Assembly: GCF_001908185.1 (NCBI RefSeq)
Contig: NZ_LGHM01000012.1
Coordinates: 1-47,236 of the forward strand
DNA: 47,236 nt
Direction of reading: 5' to 3'
Origin: Bradyrhizobium sp. AS23.2
GTDB taxonomy: Bacteria > Pseudomonadota > Alphaproteobacteria > Rhizobiales > Xanthobacteraceae
A model generated the notes under the pieces. It ran no database searches. It was given only the letters and a program-made list of their open reading frames with translations, and was not told where the DNA came from. The stretch's first letter is position 1. The number at the start of each line of letters is the position of its first letter. Made by a program: the position numbers and the translations under genes. Of this stretch, positions 43,007-47,236 are shown in pieces.

Positions 43007-43021
43007 TCATAGATAATCTAT
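43007..43021. promoter_or_regulatory. BioR box upstream of bioB
   Basis: TCATAGATAATCTAT; ATAGAT-A-ATCTAT is a perfect 13-base palindrome. Read from the other strand it contains TTATCTATGA, which matches the published BioR consensus TTATMKATAA at 9 of 10 positions. It lies 42 bases before the bioB start, where a repressor would block transcription. Confidence 0.8.
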
Positions 43022-43080
43022 TTATTTGCGCCGTACTTTTGTACTTGACCCGACAAGGGGAGCTGGTCAATTTGGAATTA

Positions 43081-43096
43081 CATAGATTATCTATGA
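43081..43096. promoter_or_regulatory. BioR box at the bioR start
   Basis: CATAGATTATCTATG is a perfect 15-base palindrome with a single central base, carrying the same TTATCTATGA core. It ends one base before the bioR ATG, so it covers the ribosome-site region and suggests autoregulation. Confidence 0.8.
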
Positions 43097-43097
43097 G

Positions 43098-43730
43098 ATG
43101 CAGATGGCTGAAACAGTTGCTGAGCGGATTGCAAACGTGATCGGAGAACGCATTGTTTCCGGAGAGCTGGCTCCCGGAACACCTCTTCGGCAGGACCATG
43201 TGGCCGAGGAGTTCGACGCGAGCCATGTGCCCGCGCGTGAAGCGTTCCAACTGCTGCGATCCCGCGGGCTGGTTGTTAACGTGCCTCGCCGCGGTGTGCG
43301 TGTATCTCCGCTTGATCCTGCATCAGTGCAGGAAGTCGTCGAAATCCGTGCCGCTCTTGAGACACTAGCACTCACCTTGGCCGCTCCCAGAATGAACGCC
43401 GCGTGCTTCGATCGAGTCGAAAGAGCGCTCCTTGCGGGCGACCAAGCTCAATCGATAGTCGACTGGGAGCGAGCCAATCGCGCATTCCACAGGGAGATCG
43501 TGTCACCCTGCAAGATGCCCAGACTGCTGTCCATGCTCGACGATCTTCAACTGGCAAACTCTCGGATCATCTTTTCCGCAACGCGCTCCGCTGGCTGGAA
43601 ACCCGGTTCAAGTCTTGCGCATCGCCAGATTGTAAACGCACTGAGGAAACGGGAGTTCGAGAGGGCCGTGTCGCTTCTTCGCGCGCACATCCGGAATCTC
43701 GAGCGAACCACCGGAGACACGGCGGGTTGA
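43098..43730 (+). CDS. bioR: GntR-family biotin regulator BioR
   Basis: 210-residue GntR/FadR-type repressor. Winged HTH in [20 protein letters not shown], then [20 protein letters not shown] (33-52), and the C-terminal FCD domain [20 protein letters not shown]. Divergent bioB and two BioR boxes support the name. BioR in Alphaproteobacteria represses biotin synthesis and uptake genes. It starts at ATG 43098, or at ATG 43104 two codons on; there is little room for a ribosome site because the palindrome is adjacent. Confidence 0.9.
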   Translation: MQMAETVAERIANVIGERIVSGELAPGTPLRQDHVAEEFDASHVPAREAFQLLRSRGLVVNVPRRGVRVSPLDPASVQEVVEIRAALETLALTLAAPRMNAACFDRVERALLAGDQAQSIVDWERANRAFHREIVSPCKMPRLLSMLDDLQLANSRIIFSATRSAGWKPGSSLAHRQIVNALRKREFERAVSLLRAHIRNLERTTGDTAG

Positions 43731-43758
43731 TCGAGTAGGAACACGCAGCAGGTGGAGA

Positions 43759-43779
43759 GACGAAGCAAAGCTCGGGCGA
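43759..43779. repeat. 21-base sequence shared with 47190-47210
   Basis: GACGAAGCAAAGCTCGGGCG plus one A occurs exactly here and at 47190, with similar flanking bases (GGAG before it, a GCG-rich stretch after). It is part of a repeat family that I recognise from Bradyrhizobium non-coding DNA. It marks the start of a 400-base region without genes (43731-44130). Confidence 0.7.
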
Positions 43780-43845
43780 GATCAGGCGCGGGAATGCGAA
43801 GGTGTGTCTGCGGGTTGAGAATTGCAATCGCGAGGTTGAATCACG

Positions 43846-43968
43846 CTCTCGTGCCCCCGATGCAGCGCTGCGGAGCCGGGGCCCAGGTTGCTGCGCTGTG
43901 TCGTGTTGTCTTCTGGGGCCCGGCTCTGCGCAACGGTTGCGCGCTGCAGCGCGTCCGGGACACGAGAG
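43846..43968. repeat. large imperfect inverted repeat (MITE/REP-like)
   Basis: The ends are CTCTCGTG and CACGAGAG. Within them GCCGGGGCCCAG on the left pairs with CTGGGGCCCGGC on the right, and GCAGCGCTGCG has a counterpart in CGCTGCAGCGCG. The right arm is longer by an insertion. Together they would fold as one long hairpin of about 120 bases in the gene-free region between bioR and the molybdoenzyme. Confidence 0.75.
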
Positions 43969-44040
43969 TGAATGGCGCTGCCGGCCTGTGCGATCTGCGC
44001 GATGCCGCTATGCTTGCCGGTTCCAGACAATGGTAATCCG

Positions 44041-44070
44041 TTGCCCTTCAGGCGAGCGCCTTATTATATT
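44041..44070 (+). promoter_or_regulatory. possible sigma-70 promoter of the molybdoenzyme gene
   Basis: TTGCCC (44041-44046), 18 bases, TATATT (44065-44070). The -35 matches consensus at 4 of 6 and the -10 at 5 of 6 positions. It is about 60 bases before the chosen start. Confidence 0.4.
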
Positions 44071-44130
44071 GTGTCGATGATTGCGACGGGAGCGGATATG
44101 CGAACAACGGTTCGCGAAAGGGAACGCGCG

Positions 44131-46452
44131 ATGAATGAGACGATTGGCTTCCCCGACCCCGGCCTTGACCTGTCCGACGGCTTCAAGCCGCACACCTCGC
44201 ACTGGGGCGTGTTTTCCGCGCGCCAAAGCGAAGCCGGGCTCGAGGTCAGGGCCTATGCGGGCGATCCCGATCCGAACGGCATCATCGACAATTTCCCCGG
44301 TGCGCTCCGCCACCAGGCGCGTATCGCGCAGCCGGCGATTCGTCGCGGTTGGCTTGAGCGCGGGCCCGGCCCCGATGATCGCCGCGGCCGCGACGAATTC
44401 GTTTCCGTAAGTTGGGAGAAGGCGCTTGATCTCTTAGGCGACGAGCTCTGCCGCATCCGCGACACGCGCGGTCCCGGCGCCGTGTTCGGTGGGTCCTATG
44501 GCTGGTCCAGCGCGGGCCGCTTCCATCACGCGCAGAGCCAGGTGCATCGCTTCCTCAACATCGCCTTGGGCGGCTATGTGCGCTCGGTGAACACCTATTC
44601 CTCGGGCGCGTCCTCGGTGCTGCTGCCGCAGATCCTGGCGGGCTATGAAGACATCACCAAGCGCAACGTCACTTGGGAGCAGATCGCAGCCGAGACCGAG
44701 ATCGTGCTGGCGTTCGGCGGCATGGCGCTGAAGAACTCCATGGTGGCCGGTGGCTCGATCAGCAAGCATGTCGAGCGCAGCGCCATGGAAGCTGCGCGCC
44801 GGCGCGGTTGCGAGTTCATCCTGGTCAGTCCGCTGCGCGACGATCTGCCTGTCGAGGCCGGAGCCGAATGGATGACCTGCGTGCCGGGCACCGACACCGC
44901 GCTGATGCTCGGCATCGTCCACACGCTGGTTGCGGAAAACCTGCACGACCAGGCCTTCCTTGATCGCTACACCGAAGGCTGGCCGGTCTTCCTGCGCTAT
45001 CTCACGGGCGAGAGCGATGGGCAAGCCAAGCACGCCGAATGGGCCGCCGCGATCTCAGGCGTCGATGCGGCCACGATCCACAAGCTCGCGCGTCGCCTTG
45101 CCGGAAAGCGCGCGCTGATCACCGTCTCCCATTCGCTGCAGCGCGCCGAACATGGCGAACAGCCGGTGTGGATGGGCATGGTGCTGGCGGCCGCGCTCGG
45201 CCAGATCGGCCTTCCCGGCGGCGGCTATGCCTATTCGCTCGGGGCGATCGGCTATTACGGTCGCCGCGTCAACGATGTGCCGGGGCCGACGCTGGGGCAG
45301 GGCCGCAATGGCGTCAGGGATTTCATTCCTGTGGCGCGCATCGCCGACATGCTGCTCAACCCTGGCAGTACCTATCGCTACAATGGCGAGACGCGCACCT
45401 ATCCGGACATCCGGCTCGTCTACTGGGCCGGTGGCAATCCCTTCCATCACCACCAGGACATCAACCGTCTGCGCAAGGCCTTTGCGCAACTCGATACGTT
45501 CGTCGTGCACGAGCTCGCCTGGACCGCGACGGCGCGGCACGCCGACATCGTGCTGCCCTCGACGATGACGCTCGAGCGCGAGGATATCGGCTATTCCACC
45601 AACGATCCCCTCATGGTCGCCATGCACCGGATCGCCGAGCCGTTTGGCCTGGCGCGCGACGACTACGAGATCTTCGCCGATCTCGCCGAGCGTCTCGGCG
45701 CGCGCGAACCCTTCACCGAGGGACGCACGTCACGCCAGTGGCTGGAGCACCTCTACGAGCCGACCCGCGCCTCGCTCGAAGCGCGCGGACTGGAGGCGCC
45801 GAGTTTCGAGAAATTCTGGCAGCGCGGCAGTCTGGTCGTGCCGCAGCAGCCCGACGACGGCGGCCGCCTGCGCCGCTTCCGCGAAGATCCGGTCAATCAT
45901 GCCTTGCCGACGCCGAGCGGCCGCATCGAGATTTTCTCCGAGAAGATTGCGGGCCATGGCGATGCGGATTGTCCGGGCCATCCGGTCTGGCTGAAGAAGA
46001 CCGACATGCCGAAGCCTGGCGCCCCATGCTTCCTCGTCGCCAACCAGCCGGTGACGCGCCTGCACAGCCAGCTCGACTTCGGCGGACATTCGCTTGCCGC
46101 AAAACATCGCGGCCGCGAGGTCGCGCGCATGAACCCGCGCGACGCGGACGCCCGCGGCATCAAGGACGGCGACATCATCCGCCTGTTCAATGAGCGGGGC
46201 GCCTGCCTCGCGGCAGCGCATGTCACCGACGGCATTGCGCCCGGTGTGGTGCAGCTCCCGACCGGCGCTTGGTGCGACCCGATGGATCCCGAGGACGAGG
46301 CGCCGCTCTGCGTTCACGGCAATCCGAACGTGCTCACCCGCGACATCGGCACTTCGTCCTTCGCGCAAGGCTGCACGGGGCAGCTTACGACGGTGGAGGT
46401 GGAGAAGTTCACGGGCAACCTGCCGCCGATCCGGGCGTTCGATCCGGTGTAG
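44131..46452 (+). CDS. molybdopterin oxidoreductase, biotin sulfoxide reductase / TMAO reductase-like
   Basis: 773-residue DMSO-reductase-family enzyme, length as BisC/TorZ. No N-terminal iron-sulfur cysteines and no Tat signal, so it is probably cytosolic. Marks: SHWGVFSAR, RAYAGDPDPNGIIDNFPGAL, VSWEKALDLLGDEL, FGGSYGWSSAGRFHHAQSQV with the serine that ligates molybdenum (S127), YWAGGNPFHHHQDINRLR and ARHADIVLPSTMTLEREDIG. ATG 44131 is chosen since GAAAGGGAA lies 8 bases before it and the family start fits. It may reduce biotin sulfoxide, methionine sulfoxide or another S/N-oxide. Its closeness to bioB/bioR hints at biotin sulfoxide. Confidence 0.85.
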   Translation: MNETIGFPDPGLDLSDGFKPHTSHWGVFSARQSEAGLEVRAYAGDPDPNGIIDNFPGALRHQARIAQPAIRRGWLERGPGPDDRRGRDEFVSVSWEKALDLLGDELCRIRDTRGPGAVFGGSYGWSSAGRFHHAQSQVHRFLNIALGGYVRSVNTYSSGASSVLLPQILAGYEDITKRNVTWEQIAAETEIVLAFGGMALKNSMVAGGSISKHVERSAMEAARRRGCEFILVSPLRDDLPVEAGAEWMTCVPGTDTALMLGIVHTLVAENLHDQAFLDRYTEGWPVFLRYLTGESDGQAKHAEWAAAISGVDAATIHKLARRLAGKRALITVSHSLQRAEHGEQPVWMGMVLAAALGQIGLPGGGYAYSLGAIGYYGRRVNDVPGPTLGQGRNGVRDFIPVARIADMLLNPGSTYRYNGETRTYPDIRLVYWAGGNPFHHHQDINRLRKAFAQLDTFVVHELAWTATARHADIVLPSTMTLEREDIGYSTNDPLMVAMHRIAEPFGLARDDYEIFADLAERLGAREPFTEGRTSRQWLEHLYEPTRASLEARGLEAPSFEKFWQRGSLVVPQQPDDGGRLRRFREDPVNHALPTPSGRIEIFSEKIAGHGDADCPGHPVWLKKTDMPKPGAPCFLVANQPVTRLHSQLDFGGHSLAAKHRGREVARMNPRDADARGIKDGDIIRLFNERGACLAAAHVTDGIAPGVVQLPTGAWCDPMDPEDEAPLCVHGNPNVLTRDIGTSSFAQGCTGQLTTVEVEKFTGNLPPIRAFDPV

Positions 46453-46465
46453 CGAGCCCTCAGGA

Positions 46466-46552
46466 CGTAGCCCGGATGGAGCGCAGCGAAATCCGGGGGG
46501 GCGTTCCTGGTGACCAGCCACCCGGATTGCGCTGCGCTCCATCCGGGCTACG
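46466..46552. repeat. REP-type hairpin after the molybdoenzyme gene
   Basis: Left arm 46466-46497 and right arm 46521-46552 are 32 bases each and are inverted copies with one mismatch, ending CGTAGCCCGG and CCGGGCTACG. They begin about 14 bases after the stop, so the element can end or protect the message. I recognise this as a common intergenic repeat of Bradyrhizobium and relatives (memory, not searched). Confidence 0.8.
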
Positions 46553-46599
46553 AGCCGACCAGTCCTCGCGTTGCCCATCGGGCAAAACACCTAGTGGGT

Positions 46600-47236
46600 C
46601 GTCAACCCGCGTCCACAAAAACATTCCACTTTACCGAAATTCGGATTTGTCGTATGTGTCGCCCATCCCAGCTCTACCTTGAGGGGCGATCATGTGTCGT
46701 CACGTTTCGCGAGCCGGGTTGCGGTGGACGCGGCAGCGTCGGGCGCGAGAGGTGCGGGCAGGGCGGATTGCTCTCCGTGAGCCCGAGGCTTCGTGCTAGA
46801 TGAGCGGCGCTGTCAGGTTCGTCTCGCCAGTATTTCGATGGCAACGTGCACAACGCTGTCGAACCCTGTGGCGCCAACGAACCGTGCGTACGGCAAAACC
46901 GTGTGGTCCTGGCCGTCGTTGCTACGGTCAAGCTTTTGCGGAGGTGAAAGCCGGCTCAACCGGGCGGACTTTCGCCGTCAATTCGTGGAGCGAGGGAGAC
47001 CAAAGGAATTCGGCTCCCGGGAGAGCGCGGCATAAGCCGTAAAGCCACTGCGCAGGGAAGGCCGTGTGTTGGGCTTCACCTGTCTGCCGCTGTGCATTTT
47101 TTCCTGCGCTACATGCGCACAGCGGACTCATGGGTGCCGGCCGGCACCCGGCCTTCCCTGCGCCCTCTTGGTTCAAGAGAGGGCGGAGCGACGAAGCAAA
47201 GCTCGGGCGAAACAAGTCGCGAGAACGAGACGTTGT
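46600..47236. repeat. long multi-copy non-coding repeat, gene-free tail of the window
   Basis: No convincing gene is present; small open frames here exist in several frames at once with odd, arginine- and cysteine-rich composition. The sequence (for example ATGGCAACGTGCACAACGCT near 46840 and GTGGAGCGAGGGAGACCAAA near 46984) is one that I recall as occurring many times in Bradyrhizobiaceae genomes. Near the end, GCGCAGGGAAGGCCG (47050-47064) and its inverted copy (47149-47163) enclose an 18-base palindrome (47132-47149), and the shared 21-base sequence at 47190 follows. The boundary at 46600 is approximate. Confidence 0.6.

Noticed and set aside
43033..43044. GTAC-TTTT-GTAC palindrome between bioB and bioR
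   Set aside because: Short and of simple composition; the two BioR boxes explain the region better.
46793..47042. Small overlapping open frames of about 80 residues
   Set aside because: They occur in two frames over the same bases, lie in a sequence that I recall as multi-copy non-coding repeat, and have no ribosome site or motif.
1..47236. Search for CRISPR arrays, tRNA or rRNA genes, transposases and phage genes
   Set aside because: No spaced direct-repeat array, tRNA-like cloverleaf, rRNA segment, DDE transposase or phage gene was seen on reading.

Overview
The window looks like chromosome of an alphaproteobacterium of the Bradyrhizobium / Bradyrhizobiaceae type. The evidence is the high GC content, protein sequences typical of rhizobia (sox cluster, Liv-type ABC transporters in catabolic clusters, a BioR-type biotin regulator) and several families of intergenic palindromic repeats that I recognise from Bradyrhizobium genomes. 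I found no rRNA, tRNA, CRISPR array or intact insertion sequence.

Region 1 (1-20014) is a catabolic island for a carboxylic acid. It holds a partial glutaryl-CoA dehydrogenase, an isovaleryl-CoA-dehydrogenase-like enzyme, three crotonase-family proteins, three CoA ligases (two AMP-ligase type, one PaaK type), a biotin-dependent acyl-CoA carboxylase (two subunits), an HMG-CoA-lyase-like enzyme, a complete Liv-type ABC importer and a TetR regulator. The set of dehydrogenase, carboxylase, methylglutaconyl-type hydratase and lyase is the logic used for leucine/isovalerate (liu) and acyclic terpenoid (atu) breakdown, so the likely substrate is a beta-methyl-branched or related acid taken up by the importer. 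Three near-identical 22-bp sites lie upstream of three transcription units here and are probable operators of the TetR protein. The livH gene of this island carries an apparent one-base frameshift in a T8 run at its start.

Region 2 (20098-28578) is a second uptake operon. A divergent IclR regulator faces a binding protein, LivG, LivF, LivH, LivM and two M20-family metallohydrolases (an ArgE/DapE-like deacylase and an N-carbamoyl-amino-acid-hydrolase-like enzyme). The layout suggests import and hydrolysis of an N-substituted amino acid or ureido compound. The promoter region has clear palindromes.

Region 3 (28631-41782) is a thiosulfate-oxidation (sox) cluster: soxR (ArsR type with the persulfide-sensing cysteine spacing), soxS, soxV, soxW, soxXYZABCD, then two exported DsrE-like proteins around a secreted alpha/beta hydrolase. 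It is bracketed by two YeeE/YedE (TsuA-like) sulfur transporters. A related AT-rich motif occurs at all three divergent or internal sox promoters. An unknown secreted protein is divergent to soxW.

Region 4 (41763-47236) holds two gene remnants (dctA and an MFS exporter), bioB with the divergent regulator bioR and two BioR-box palindromes, a biotin-sulfoxide-reductase-like molybdoenzyme, and then a repeat-rich non-coding tail.
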